Of a stretch of 64,000 bases of DNA, positions 10,227-22,159 are shown piece by piece (position 1 is the stretch's first letter; each line of letters opens with the position of its first letter). The notes beneath the pieces were generated by a model. The model had not been told where the DNA came from, searched no databases, and saw only the letters and a program-made list of their open reading frames with translations. The stretch covers positions 62,001 through 126,000 of the forward strand of contig NRSV01000036.1 of assembly GCA_002286855.1 (NCBI GenBank), in the 5' to 3' direction. The DNA is from Bipolaris cookei. Taxonomy: Eukaryota > Ascomycota > Dothideomycetes > Pleosporales > Pleosporaceae. The position numbers were made by a program, and so were the translations under genes.

Positions 10227-12851
10227 CTACTCGCTACTGCCATCATACCACATACTATCTGACAACTGTTCGAGTAGCGGAGACTCGACGCTAAACAACG
10301 CTGCCTCAGAGCCGCGATACTCATCGTGCTGGTGCTTTCCAACATCAATTAGACCGCTATTACCCCAATGGTTAAGACATAATAGCGCTTCTGACGTTAC
10401 CTCATTGAGACGTCGTCGGCGACTATCTAATACAAAACCCGCAGTACTAAATACTCTCTCGGCTTCAGAACTCATAGCAGGTGTTGAGTATACGTCGATA
10501 GCAAATCGTGAGATTGATGGATACTTTGCTCGCACTTGATCCCGTAACCAATATTGGAAGGGTACTAGGTTATCATCCGTCTCGAGCTCACTATTGAGAT
10601 ACAGAGTGAGCTCGTCTCCAACAGGCCGGGGTATTCTTAAACGACGGCCTTCTTTCAACAAGTCGTCGATATTATTGAGCTTGACTTTCTTGATTGGTGG
10701 TTGATTAGGATCTGACGAGCTAGGTATATGTCGCCCTTGGGATAACTGAGATGGGTTTGACGACGTCGTATATACTTGCACTGGTGTCGTAGCGCGAGGT
10801 CGATAGTCTCGTTCCCACATAGATCGGACCTTATGGAGTTGCGCATCTACCTCGGATTCTTTCCAGTTCAACTTTAAATACTCAAGCTTCCCACGAGGAT
10901 CAAAGAGTAGAGCTGCAGTATATACTGGTGAATCGTCTAGCTTCGTATAATACTCGTTAGCCTTAGCCCAGGCGTGTTCGATTGCTGTCCAAAACGCTAC
11001 TTCAGTAGAGCTCTGTGCGTACGTGTTCTTCAACGTCTCTAGTTGAGTGAGAATTAATTGAATAGAGTCGTATACGTAGGCAATACCATTCATAGTATGC
11101 TCACTTGGGCGGTTCTCCATACGCTTTGTGAACAGTTTAAGTGGTTCTAGCATATCTAGAATCTCATTGACAATAGCCCAGTCGTCGGCACAAAGGCGGC
11201 TTGTAAATATAGCATTAGTAATTCGATTCTCAACTTCGTTATTGGACGACGCAACTCGAGCTAAGCGCAACGCTGCTGCGTGTTCATGGTCAAGAAAATC
11301 GTCTAACGATACGCGAAGCTTTCGAGCTCGATGGAGCATGTCGCGAGTTGAGTTCCACCTATATTACATTATTAGCTTACTCTTAATAAGTAATAATTGA
11401 TAGTAAGATAGTAATTCTTACCGTGTTGAGTTGTCTAGCTTAAGTCTCAACGCTTCAAACTGACGCTCGGATCTCTCGTCTGATTGTGCCCAAACCCGCT
11501 GCTGAGCTTCTTCAAATCTCTTGACACGTCCTGGAGACTTATTAACCCACCGAACAATTTGAGCTATCATCCCAATTGGCCCCTGAGCACGCCAGAGCTT
11601 TGTTTGCTCAGCCACGCTAGCTACGTTAGCAACCTCTCCTTGAAATTTGCTATAGTCATTGCCATATAGAAGTTCTTGCGCAATAAGGTTCAGTATATGG
11701 CCAACACACCGCAACCGCCGCTCCTTCGGTTCAAAGTGGTACCGCCTGCCTAGCTCAGCTATACAAGTGTCGTTGCTTGATGCGTTATCAAGAACAATAA
11801 AGCCTAGCTTGTCTTGGAAGCCGTAATCCTCAATTACAGGTATAACAGTGCGAGCAATTGATAACCCATCATGGCGGTCACTCATCTCCGTAAGAGCGAT
11901 AAGAGCTGTACAGCAATGACCTCGGCGATCAACCCAGTTAGCAGTGATACCGTTGATTGCTTTACGTCTGCTAGAAGTCCAGAGATCAAAGGCAAGGTGT
12001 ATAGAGCTAATTGCTGACTTCATGTTCTCTCGGATCTCTTGTTTGTGGATAGGAAATTCCTGGGTGATCCACCGGCTCACTGTACGTGGGTTGGGTACAA
12101 CGTCAACTTTTAACAACGGGTGAGCTGTTTGTACGACCTTCTTAAAGTAAGGGCTATTAATTTTCTCGAATGGGACGTTATCGTATACAATCCAACGAAA
12201 GATGTCTTTACGGAGAATGTCTGGATCGCTAGCCTCGGTGAGACGGTCGTGAGTTGATTGCTGCTTTAGATCGCCGTGGTCAAATGTTGCTATTGAGTAG
12301 TCTTGATGAAGTTGGCTCACAGCGTCGGTGACATGCTCCTTGTACGTCTTGTAGTGAATGTCTTTAAAGTGCTTAATTACTCCTTTTGATCCACCCTGCG
12401 TACGCACAGGCTCTTCAAGAGTTGGTCTAGCAAGGTGACAAGCCTTGCACAAGAAACACTCTGTTCTCTCGACCTTCCTAGTCTTCGTATTCACTCTTGG
12501 TCCGATTAATGGTACTCCATAACGCCACCACCAAGCACTTGTTCGTTTGTGTCGCTCTAATAACTCAAACCCCTGAAGAGGGCGGGCACCAGCATTCCAA
12601 TCGATCCACTTATAATCGAACGGCATAGATATAACGGGAGCCGGCTCAGCTAAGGCGACAACAGTGTCCTCATAGGTCTCTTGAAATTGAGTAGGTACCT
12701 CTAGCTGGCTTGATTGGAGGGTAGAAAGGGTAGATCCGTCATCTTCATAGATACTAAACGTTCGATCAAAGGGGCCTTGAACAGGTGGTTCTGGGTCAAA
12801 TTGCGTGCCAGGAAAGTCGCGCTGGCTCGCAAACTGAAAGTTAAAAGTCAT
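10227..12851 (-). CDS. hAT-family transposase, apparently intact
   Basis: Two exons (11422-12851 and 10227-11358), joined across a 63-nt intron with GTAAGA donor and TAG acceptor, encode 853 aa. A BED-like zinc finger is seen at Cys132, Cys135, His161 and His166. The catalytic core includes LAFDLWTSSR and FIVLDNASSND (the two aspartates) and the hAT RCVGHILNL motif. The C-terminus has the dimerisation domain with TPAMSSEAERVFSTAG, which supplies the glutamate, followed by RRRRLNEVTSEALLCLNHW. The splice falls inside LDNSTRWNSTRDM, a segment typically continuous in hAT transposases, which supports the model. No internal stop is present. Function: cut-and-paste transposition of the enclosing element. 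Confidence 0.92.
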
Positions 12852-13045
12852 ATTAATAGTGTAGAATAGTTTCTTGATATAGAAGTAGAGCAGAGATATA
12901 GAGTATTGTAGGTAAGAGATGAGATGAGGTGAGACTTCTAATATCGCTGTGGATTGACTGGTAACCTTACACTACACAGCGTCATAAGCTTAACTATATT
13001 AGTACTAGCGCTACCTAAAATGGCTAGAGCAGTCCTGCCCATGGG

Positions 13046-13064
13046 CCCCATGGGCGCCCATGGG
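13046..13064. repeat. Palindromic CCCCATGGGCGCCCATGGG motif near right hAT end
   Basis: It matches 19 of the 20 bases of the left subterminal palindrome. It overlaps a second GCCCATGGGC palindrome and is followed by a further GGGATGGGCGCCC copy just inside the terminal repeat. Confidence 0.88.
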
Positions 13065-13085
13065 ATTCAGACCATGGGGATGGGC

Positions 13086-13106
13086 GCCCGACCATGTCAT
13101 TTACTG
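13086..13106 (-). repeat. Right 21-bp terminal inverted repeat of hAT element
   Basis: Its reverse complement begins CAGTAAATGACATGGTC. It is immediately followed by the 8-bp target duplication copy GTTCCACC. Confidence 0.8.
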
Positions 13107-13114
13107 GTTCCACC

Positions 13115-13806
13115 AAGGGCACCTCTTTCGGAACTGGACTGCGCCTAGGTCCCTCCTCCGGTAATGCGTCGAGGTTAGTGATTCTGCATACATTATCACG
13201 AACATATCTGCAGTTTTACTGGCTCACAGATATCCAATATCAAATTGTCACAACCACCGGATCGAGGCATACAGCAAATCATAGCAACACATGAAGGTGA
13301 AAAATCAAGATTGGATACTGTGATAGTCACACACATACTTTGCCAATGAGTATACAATAGATCAGGTATTCAAAGTAACGTCAATAAAAAACGTGAAAGG
13401 TAACGCAGAGTATACACGAGAGGCAGTCAAGACTAGGAAATCCCTATGATTCATTTAAACCCGAATCACAGCATCTATATCAAAAGCTGTTGAGGATCTT
13501 GCTCACCTCCACCACTCCCATAGATGGGATACACAGACAATCAGCCGCATCTACCCGATCTTTTGAATCATAGGCATGGAATATGACCTCAGATTTCATT
13601 ACTTTAAGGGTGTTCCTTTGCAAGTGAAAGAAGAGCAGAGTGAGCGGTGTAAGCCGAATACACCGTACGCAATGCACCCTCATAGCATATATAATTGCCC
13701 TACGGCTTCTTTCACCCTACTCTTCCAGCTAGACTTACAACCTGAACTATAAACCTAGTCTTCATAATTACACTATCCCATTTCTCAAGCAAAAAAATAC
13801 ACTACA
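13115..13806. other. Intergenic region and acyl-CoA oxidase promoter
   Basis: No gene is visible. A TATATAA string at 13688-13694 lies about 113 bp before the acyl-CoA oxidase start codon, followed by a pyrimidine-rich leader, and is a candidate core promoter. Confidence 0.45.
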
Positions 13807-16102
13807 ATGGCAGATAGCCCCCAAATCACCCTAATGCGCAAAGCAAGAACCTCATCCTCCATCAACCCCTTCGACCTCACATGTCTCCTCTGGGGCGGGT
13901 AAGTCTTCCCCTTACCTTCCCTTCCTCGATCCAAAAAATCTCAAACTTACCAATCAACCACCCAATATCTAGCCAATCTACCGTCCTCTCCCGCCGCTCA
14001 GCCTTCACCCGCGTCGAAAAAGCCCTCGGAACCCACGACACCGCCGTCCTCCCCCAATGCTACGCCCACACCTCGCGCGAAGCGCTCTTCGCACAGGGCC
14101 TGGAAATGGGGAAAGCGTGTTTACAGGATATGGCGGAGTATGGACATGAGCATTTTGTGTGGGTTACGCCGAGGTATCGGCTTATTAATGCTAGGTAGGA
14201 TTTGTTCCTGGTCTCCCACTACTACATAGAAAAGAAAAAGGGGGAGAAGAATTGGAAATGATGCTGATGGAGATTTAGTCCCTTTGGCCACAAAGCCATC
14301 CTCTTCGAACCAGCTATGCACCACAACGGCACCGCCGAGCAAAAAGCGCAATGGCTTCCGCTTGCGCAGGCAGGCAAGATACTCGGAACGTATGCGCAGA
14401 CGGAGCTGGGACATGGATCGTTTGTGCGGGGTGTGGAGACGACGGCGACGTTTGATAAGGAGACGGATGAGTTTGTTGTTGATTCTCCTACTATTTCTTC
14501 GACCAAGTTCTGGCCGGCGGGGTTGGGATTCTCGACTACGTACGGGGCTGTGATGGCGAGGCTGATTGTTGGGGAGAGGGATCATGGACCGCATATTTTT
14601 CTGGTGCAGTTGAGGCGTGTGAAGGATGGAAGGCCGATGCCGGGAGTGGAGATGGGGGATTTGGGGTTGAAGTTGGGGTGAGTAGGGATTGGATTTCTTT
14701 TGTAGAGCGTCTGGGACAGTAGGGGATCTTGCTAATGAGATAACTTGGATATAGGTACAACGAAGCAGACAACGGGTTTGCATCGTTCAATCACGTTCGA
14801 ATACCCCGGTCGCATATGCTCATGGCTCATAGCCAACTCGCGCCCGATGGTACGTTTACCAAGGATCCGCTGCGTGCAAAACTATCGTACTCGGTCATGC
14901 TACATGTCCGCGGCAAGATGCCTGGCGCCTTTACCGTACAACTTGCACAAGCACTGACAATCGCAACACGGTATTCTGTTGTGCGGCAACAGGGACTCGG
15001 CCCCGCAGATGCAATGGATAGTGAAGCCACTATCATACAGTACAAACACCAACACTTTCGTTTGCTCAGTCTCATCGCAAAAGCGTATGCCATGTTCTTT
15101 GCATCGCGCACTTGTGAGACTCAGTATGACAAGCTGCGAGAGATGCAGGAGAAGAACGACCACTCTCTTCTGTCATCGGTGCATGCACTGACGGCAGGAC
15201 TGAAAGCGTACGTCACCTCGGAAGCGGCTGATGGCGCCGAAGATGCCCGAAAGATGTGTGGTGGGCATGGGTATATGGTTATCTCAGGTCTTCCAGATAT
15301 CGTTGGCGCTCTCGCTGGGGGCGCCACATTCGAGGGCGAGAACTACGTGCTGTGGCAGCAGGTTGGCCGGTATCTACTAAAGAAGCTGGATTGCCTGCAA
15401 GACGGTGGCACAATGGGGCCGCAGACGCAGTACTTGGCTGATTTGGACGATCCCAATGTAGCTTGTGCGGCGCAGGGTAAACAATTTCTCGTACACGGGA
15501 CTCAGCTGGCTCTATTTCGTCATCGTGCACAGCGTCTGGCCAACAAGGCACATGTGGCGATTCGAACCTCAAGTAAGTCACCAGCAGAAGCTTGGAACGA
15601 ACATATGATGCTGCTTATTTCGGCGTCGCGGGCGCACATTGAGTACTTTACTCTGCGTTCCTTTGTCGATGCTATCTCACAGTTGCCTGATAGCACATCT
15701 GCAAGCCTTCGTAAGGTCCTAGAGCGTGTGTGTTCGCTCTTTGCGCTCTCTACAATCATCAACCCGCGCTCTGTGGACGCACTGTCTTTCATCATAACTT
15801 GCGATGATCGGCCGCCGTATCTTTCGTCCTCTCAACTCGATACCATCCGCTCACTTTTCAACGACCTGCTTGATCAGCTTCTACCCGAAGCCATTGCGCT
15901 AACAGACGCATGGGACTTTTCCGACGCCAGTTTGTGCAGTGCGATTGGGATGTATGATGGTAACGTATACGAGAACATTATGCGCTGGGTAAAGCAACTG
16001 CCGATCAACCAAGAAGCGTGGGAAAACGGGGGTGTTCAACAGGGTTGGAGGGAATGGGTCGATCCAATTTTAAGAGGCATGGAAACCCGGGCAAAACTGT
16101 AG
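13807..16102 (+). CDS. Peroxisomal acyl-CoA oxidase
   Basis: Four exons (13807-13898, 13973-14194, 14279-14677, 14755-16102) give 686 aa, the usual size of the family. The enzyme catalyses the first step of peroxisomal beta-oxidation, acyl-CoA to trans-2-enoyl-CoA with FAD, passing electrons to oxygen to form hydrogen peroxide. Supporting motifs are GTYAQTELGHGSFVRG (FAD/substrate-binding region near residue 145), WPAGLGFSTTYGAV, VRIPRSHMLM after the third intron, ARKMCGGHGYMVISGLP, and a C-terminal ACOX helical domain. The protein ends AKL, a type 1 peroxisome targeting signal. The N-terminus is short before the first conserved helix. Which acyl chain length is used cannot be read from the sequence. 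Confidence 0.93.
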
Positions 16103-16884
16103 GCTTGTAAGGCGGAGATGGATTTTTGGTCTTCTTTGTTGAATAAATACTCGACGAGCGCTGTCTTGATGTCGTTGGAGTCAAAAAAGTCCGAGGTAGT
16201 TCGATCTAACCGAACAAGGTACGTGAGCAGGGCAGAGCAATTGCTATTCCCAAATCTATCAACATGAAGGGAATGAATGTGGGTACATATTATACCATTA
16301 TATATATCGAATGCCAACAGAAAATTAGGAAGAATAACAGAGTGTTGTTGACATTGCTAGCCGTCTTTGTTAGTCGTATGAAAGTGGTATTTCCCCTCAG
16401 CTTTGAGTGAACGGGATGCAACGCTTCGTTAATGAAAGCTTCCGGAGTGACAGTGCAAAATTGCGCATCTCATTTGCTGTTCTTTCTCAGTTATTTTTCT
16501 TATTCCTCATTAGACCAAAATGACGAGACTGGTCGTCTCTGAGCGGGAGAAGGAGGAAAAGTCGAATTAATTGACCGTCCTATTCTAGGATCCACAAGAC
16601 TCTCATGAGACTGTAATAGTGTTACTTTTGGCCAACCTGCTTGTACTGAGACAGATGCAGTTCAAAGCGCATATGGGGATGTATGGAGTGTGCATTCACA
16701 GTGCCTTTGGTCAGAGAGTATGGAAGTCGCTCCGTGCGTAGGAAAGACAGACAACAGTGAGATGTTTGCTTGATGAACAAGGTCGAATCAATGCATCACG
16801 CCCTTGGCTGGATCTGCCCACAATGCATGCAAAGAACTCAGCTTATGATGCAATTTTCGTATTGTAAAGTCGTTGGGAGCGAAG
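16103..16884. other. Convergent intergenic region
   Basis: It lies between the 3' ends of the acyl-CoA oxidase (+) and the SIS-domain gene (-). No gene or structured repeat is seen. Confidence 0.5.
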
Positions 16885-17800
16885 TCATGACGCTGGCGGC
16901 GTCACTAGTCCAGTGCACTTGTTGGTTTGGGTATCAGTTTCCTCCTCTATCCGCCTCGTCTTTGCACCAATTGTACCACCAGGGTGATTCCGCCTGAAAA
17001 CAATCTTGGTATCCTCTTGGTGCATTGCCTCGGCAATTGTCAATGCAAGCATGTCACCGACTGCAATTGTCACAGTTGTGCTGGTGGTTGGCGCACAAAC
17101 GCCAAAGGACACCTCTTCTAGCTCGTGGATGGGCGCAGGTAGTAGTATCGAGCGCGGTCTGTTTCGAAGGATCGGACATTCAGAGGGCTTAGTATGTGAT
17201 GTAATGGCGAGGATGGGTGTTTGGGAGGGTATGTGATCCAGAAGAGCGACCAGCTCCGCAGTCTTGCCAGAATAGGAGATGAACATGACAGCATCATTCT
17301 TATCACAAGTAAGTTATAGTCGGACGCCTTGAGGAGAGGCCGCGGCTTACCTTTCTGATGTCGCCTAGGTCTCCATGCAGTGCCTCAGCGGCATGCATGA
17401 AGGAACTCGCAATTCCTAGGCTCTTCATGGTTGCGACAATCTTGCGCCCTACAAGGCCGCTTTTCCCAACGCCACAGACTATGAGTTTGCCTCCTGCTTC
17501 GCTATTCTTGGTAATGACTTCGACGGCCTGAAGCAGGCCATGGCGGGCTACGTGGTCTGACTGGTACAAGAAAGTGACTTGTGACAGCGCAGTGGCGGCG
17601 GTAGAAAGAACGTGGACGGCACGCGACAAGAGATGGGTGCCTTTGGGATCGTCGGCCGACAGTGGCGGGGTCAGAGGTTGTGCGTCAGAGGGGGCACGTT
17701 TGCGCTTTAGGGATACGGGAGAGGGGGAAGGAGAGGCAGCGGGAGAGGGAGAGGCAGAGGAGGAGGAGAGTGGTGGGGTACCAGCGAGGGGCTCTGCCAT
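16885..17800 (-). CDS. SIS-domain sugar-phosphate isomerase-like protein (KpsF/GutQ type)
   Basis: Two exons (17351-17800, 16885-17298) separated by a 52-nt intron encode 287 aa. The first 60 residues are a Ser/Pro-rich, probably disordered leader. The SIS fold follows: KLIVCGVGKSGLVGRK near 107, HAAEALHGDLG, then after the intron VMFISYSGKTAEL, which includes the phosphosugar-binding Ser-rich loop. The HPGGTIGAK segment near the end is typical of arabinose-5-phosphate isomerase relatives of the KpsF/GutQ family. The C-terminal CBS domain pair of bacterial KdsD is absent. Fungi do not make the Kdo sugar these bacterial enzymes serve, so the substrate is unknown. Confidence 0.85.
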
Positions 17801-18372
17801 GATGTCGTGAGGAATGCGGGATATGGGCAGAGCCGCTGACAGACGCAGGGTCGCTGTATATCAACACAGCCTGGCGATCTTTGCAACAGGTCTACACATA
17901 TACGATCTGTCTTTTAGTCTCGCTCGGGCAGCCCCGGGAACAGCGTCCCATTTAGTAGGCGTAATGCACCCGTCCAAAGAAGCGACGCGACGCGATACCA
18001 TGCCCCGCCATGCCCCGACTGATTTGCAATCCAGCCCACATCCCTGCATGATGCCGCACGGAAACATTGCCATTCGGCTGGATAAGCATAGGGTTTGTCC
18101 GTCTTACAAGCATCAGCCGGACTCCGGTTGCGATCCAGGTGTGGTGATGGTGAAAAATGCATTGCGACATTGGCGCTAACCCACTGACTTGCATGTGCAA
18201 AGAGCCCGGCTCTAGGCCCCATCTAGCTACATCCCTTGCCATGATTCGAGCCCAACCGCCGTCGCACGTTTCTTGCACTACAGCCCTCGATCGTTGGCCA
18301 CAATCATCCATGGGTGCTTGTGGGTAGTTACGTGCGCCACGAACATCCGCCCTGCCCTGCGCCCTGTCCTCT
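17801..18372. other. Short intergenic region
   Basis: It lies between two minus-strand genes and contains the SIS-gene promoter. Overlapping open frames on both strands lack any domain signature. Confidence 0.5.
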
Positions 18373-18927
18373 TTACTTTGGGAGCCCTGCGGATGTCGCC
18401 TCAAAGAGTGCCGTTCGCCGAGCGCCCATACAGGTTAAACCCACCTCCCCGCCATCCAACTTGGCCATGCCCAATTCCTTTCTATACAATGCCTGTGCCT
18501 GCTCGCTGGCCGTCAGGAGCACCATGAATCGGAGGTCTTCCATATCCATGCAAATCTCGCGACAGCACCTGATAAGCCATTTGCCCACCCCTTGGCCTTG
18601 GTGTTCGGGAATGAGGTATACATCGGTTAGGTAGGCGAGCGTTGTGTAGTCAGTTATCATGCGGGCCATGCCGATGGCCGTTTTGATTCCATCCGAGACC
18701 ACGAAGACGCCGAGCGTGAGGCTGTTATCGAGCAAGGTCGTCAGCTTTGTAGGCGAGAGGGGCTTTGCCCAAAACATGGCATCTGTCGCATATGCCTCTT
18801 GGACAAAGCTATGAGGAAGAAGCGACCGATCCGAGGAAATGAGGTAGGTTCGCGTCCCAATTGCACGTTCCCATTGGAATATTTTCTTGTCCATCTTGTC
18901 GATATGCGAGGCCAAACTTGCAGCCAC
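18373..18927 (-). CDS. GNAT-family N-acetyltransferase
   Basis: A single exon encodes 184 aa. The acetyl-CoA binding motif A is clear, LIPEHQGQGVGKWL around residues 106-119, preceded by the beta-strand segment YLTDVYLIP. The C-terminal part, with FMVLLTASEQAQALYRKELG, fits motif B. The enzyme should transfer an acetyl group from acetyl-CoA to an amine; the acceptor cannot be deduced. An alternative start at Met12 (MDKKIFQW) would remove a poorly conserved leader. It is transcribed toward the SIS gene and away from the amino-acid oxidase. Confidence 0.85.
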   Translation of the reverse strand: MAASLASHIDKMDKKIFQWERAIGTRTYLISSDRSLLPHSFVQEAYATDAMFWAKPLSPTKLTTLLDNSLTLGVFVVSDGIKTAIGMARMITDYTTLAYLTDVYLIPEHQGQGVGKWLIRCCREICMDMEDLRFMVLLTASEQAQALYRKELGMAKLDGGEVGLTCMGARRTALFEATSAGLPK

Positions 18928-20056
18928 AGGTGAAGATGGGCAATCTCTCCCTCCTAATACTCCGAGGGATGTTGAGTCATACTCTGCTCAACTTGCCGAT
19001 ATTTATACTTTGGCGATAGGTAGTCATGGATTCACGCCCTAGACGCCATGTCACTACCTCATTGCAGGTTTGACCCCAGAAAATATCCAATGGCTATTCG
19101 TCCTGCTTTCAGCCGTGAGTCTACAATGTGTCTGGGTGCCGAGTGCAGTTAGGAGATCGTCTCCTCTGGGTATACTTTCCATCTCGAGAGGGAGGGGTTG
19201 CAAGCTTCCAAAAAATTACATGCCTGTGTCGGCTCCTAGTATATACATCTGTCGTTCAGTTGTTAGGCTAAGAAAGCACTAGTAATTTGCATGGAGTAGC
19301 GTGTGTATTACCAAGAGACATTGCAATAGCAAGAGATTTGTTCTTGAACGTCGCCGACAGCTACGTAGTACGCCCTCGTTGTGGCGTGCACGCGTGTTCA
19401 CGTGGTCAGGCGCCGACGCTAGGACATTCATTACGTTCGCACCTGCCATACCATTACCATGAATCCCTCATCTCCTTAGACATCCAGCATCATAACATTA
19501 CCCGTTAGTGAGCGCACCACCAGGTACCAGTACACGACACCTGACCAATCATCGCTACTGAATGTGCCACAAGAGTTGTGGGTTGTGACTGAAGGTCGCA
19601 TGCGCCATCAGCACGTCCTGCCTTCCTCGGCTGCTGCTCGATTCGAGAGCATGCAGAGATCAGATAATGAATGACCCACGTCTACTTGGATCCAGCCCGC
19701 ACTCGTTCTATGTACCAACGAAACTGGTATTCGTCTAAATTTTATTGACTTTACAAGGCAAGCATTGAGACAAAGCCCAAAAGTCCAAGCGGCAGTCCGG
19801 TAGACAGGGGACTGCAATCCTACCAAGCAGCTACTAGACACTAGGGTGTGGCGTCATTCTGGGGCAACAGCACCTCATCATTCCTTTATCGTATATCACG
19901 CTTTGTCACCCTCGCAACTAATCTATCTACTAGCACCGTACAGAGCATCATCGCCGCACCCACCGAAAAACAACAATCCAGTTTCATTTTTGATTGATTT
20001 CTTTCATGATCTATATAGTGTGATATTTATTATTTCATTCCAAAGCTGAACGCAGC
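18928..20056. other. Intergenic region between GNAT and amino-acid oxidase genes
   Basis: It includes the GNAT promoter on the left and the oxidase 3' flank on the right. Only short frames without recognisable features are present. Confidence 0.5.
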
Positions 20057-22159
20057 TTAGATGGAGATCCACCGCCCCATCCAGGTGTCGACGATTTGTT
20101 TCGCCTCGTCTACAAGACCCATATCCAACAGCAGCTGGGCAGTTCCGCGCACAGCCGAGTCGAGAGCCGAAAAGATCCAGGCGTGCGTATAGCTTGTGTG
20201 CTCACCTAGAGGGCCACAGTCAGTTCATATCTTAGAAGCATCCCAATTCTACTTACCAACGAAAATGGACTTCAATTCGGTCTTGTAGTAGGCAGGCAGA
20301 AAGAGATCTTGTTGGCCAATAGTAGGAGAAGCCCAGGCACCGGCCTGGTGTTCGTCGGTCTCCCAACACTGACGGTTGTATGCGCCAGTCCATTGCTCGT
20401 TAGCTACCTCACCGTGGATCTCGACCATGGCGCGTTGGACCAGAGCAACGTGATCCTCTTCGCTAAGTGCGCCTACAGAGCGGGCCAGAGTACCAGAGAC
20501 GTATGAGCCCAAGATGACACCAGGACCGGTCGAGTTAATCTGATAAGAAGGGTAGCAGACACTGCCAATGCCCGAAATATCAACCGAACCACATCCTCCA
20601 ATAATCGGGGGCGAAAGCTTCTCCCAGAATCGTGTCTTGTAGTGCAGAGAAACCTTGCACGACTGCTGGTAGTTCATCTCGCTGATGGCACGAGACAAGA
20701 GAGATGAGTATTGGGGAAGATCCCAGATCCTGACCTTTGAGAAAGGAACAGCTACGACAGCGTAGTCATACTCTTCGCTCTCTGCCTTCATTGCAAACGG
20801 GTCCTTGCGCCACTCAACAGAAATCTTGTCCGTCTCTCCATCGTACTTCAGTCCAGTGACTTTACGGCCGAGGGTCAAACGGTCCTTGACGTGCGGGTAA
20901 AAAGCGCGAGGAAGCGACTCTAGACCCTTATCGATGGTTCGCCACGTTGTTGCACCAAAGTATACGGTATCATATTCCCAGATGGGACTATCTGAACCGC
21001 TGGTAATGTAGTCAACTACATTAGCACTCTGGTTAAGCGCATATCTGACATACGCCGCTTCTGACCAATGAAACAAACCCTTCTCAACGGCATGCTTATG
21101 GGCCTTGAACACGTTTGTGTGCATCTCACGTACGACGTCCGGTGTGGTGGCCACAAATTCTTCCAACTCTTCAGTAGCGTGCTCAACAGCCTCCTCATCT
21201 GGACCCTCGGGTTTTGGAAGACTGTATGCAGTGGCATTACTACTGAGCAATGCAGCGCTGGGGATGCGTCCATTGGGAAGACGGTAACCATTTGAGTTGC
21301 CCGGCACGTTTGGGCTCGACTGGATCCATGGAATGAAGTTGACAGCAAGGTCGCTGGTGGGACCACCATTCATTTGGGTCAGAACATCTCCAAGTTGGAA
21401 AACCATCTTGTGATCCTGAATATCCAGCGTCTCATTTGTTTCTGGATAGCGAGTCGATACCGGGAAGCGCATGGGACCCATCTCTTGGTACTGGTACTCC
21501 TCGGGTTTACTTCCGGCCAAATACTTTGTTCGAATACGACCTCCAATACGCTCGGAAGATTCGATAATGTGCCAATCATGGATCCCGACCGAATCGAGTA
21601 AATGACTTGTCATCAACCCCGACATGCCTCCACCAACAATGGCAATTCGCTTGCTCTTCTCCATCGCAACATAGGAAGCATTGTTCTGCTTGCTCTTCAT
21701 GTAGGCTACACCATCGAACCAAGGTCCCATGGTGTCAGCCACCTCGGAAATGTCCTCCCTCTTCCTTGGCTGATGCTTGACGGAGATCGGAGCTGAGCGT
21801 CCAATGAGTGTGGATCCCGAATACGCATGAAGACAACCGCCATGGATAGCATCCTCTGGTACAATCCACACGAAACGTTCGGGACGGGCAGATCGCTTGA
21901 TGTAATGTGAGGCGACATCGTGATGTCTCTGTCCGTGGCTTTTCATTCCGCATTCACCATAGACCAGGCGAACTTCACCCTCGAAATCGTCATCACTGAA
22001 GTCAACATGGACGTTATGTACCGAGTCCGACTTAACCTCAAGGGGTTTGAAGAAAAGGATGTCTGAACGAGGGGCTACTGGACTGGCAATGGCACCGCCT
22101 GCCAAGGACAAAGCTGCCGAAGAGGCTGTGATGAGACCCTTCATTTTGGTGTTAAACAA
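20057..22159 (-). CDS. Secreted flavin L-amino-acid oxidase
   Basis: Two exons (20257-22159, 20057-20205) with a 51-nt intron give 683 aa from the first ATG. A second ATG five codons in (22144) gives a cleaner signal peptide, MKGLITASSAALSLAGGAIA, with likely cleavage near ASP. The FAD-binding GxGxxG motif is RIAIVGGGMSGL at 171-182, with Glu200 and RIGGR at 204-208. After the intron, GEHTSYTHAW is the C-terminal flavin-contact motif of amine/L-amino-acid oxidases. The reaction is L-amino acid plus O2 to an imino acid (then a keto acid and ammonia) plus H2O2. A basic PRKR site near 131-134, between an N-terminal extension and the flavin domain, could be a Kex2 processing site. Several N-x-S/T sites fit secretion. 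Its divergent neighbour is a secreted RidA-like protein. Confidence 0.92.

Larger units (their letters stand above)
9943..13106 (-). mobile_element. Complete hAT-superfamily DNA transposon, 3164 bp
   Basis: The left end starts CAGCGATTGACATGG and the reverse complement of the right end starts CAGTAAATGACATGG; the 21-bp inverted repeats match at 17 positions. Flanks are GTTCCATC (9935-9942) and GTTCCACC (13107-13114), an 8-bp target duplication with one mismatch, the length expected for hAT. Subterminal regions carry large CCATGGGCGCCCATGG palindromes on both sides. Inside is one two-exon transposase gene with no stop or frameshift, so the element could be autonomous. The one-base difference in the target duplication suggests it is not brand new. 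Confidence 0.88.

Noticed and set aside
14121..14783. Long minus-strand frame of 220 residues
   Set aside because: It is antisense to acyl-CoA oxidase exons 2 and 3 and their introns, whose motifs are unmistakable.
16885..18927. GNAT and SIS genes as part of the amino-acid oxidase module
   Set aside because: They are cytosolic, have unrelated predicted activities and are separated by over 1.1 kb with their own promoters; adjacency alone is not enough.
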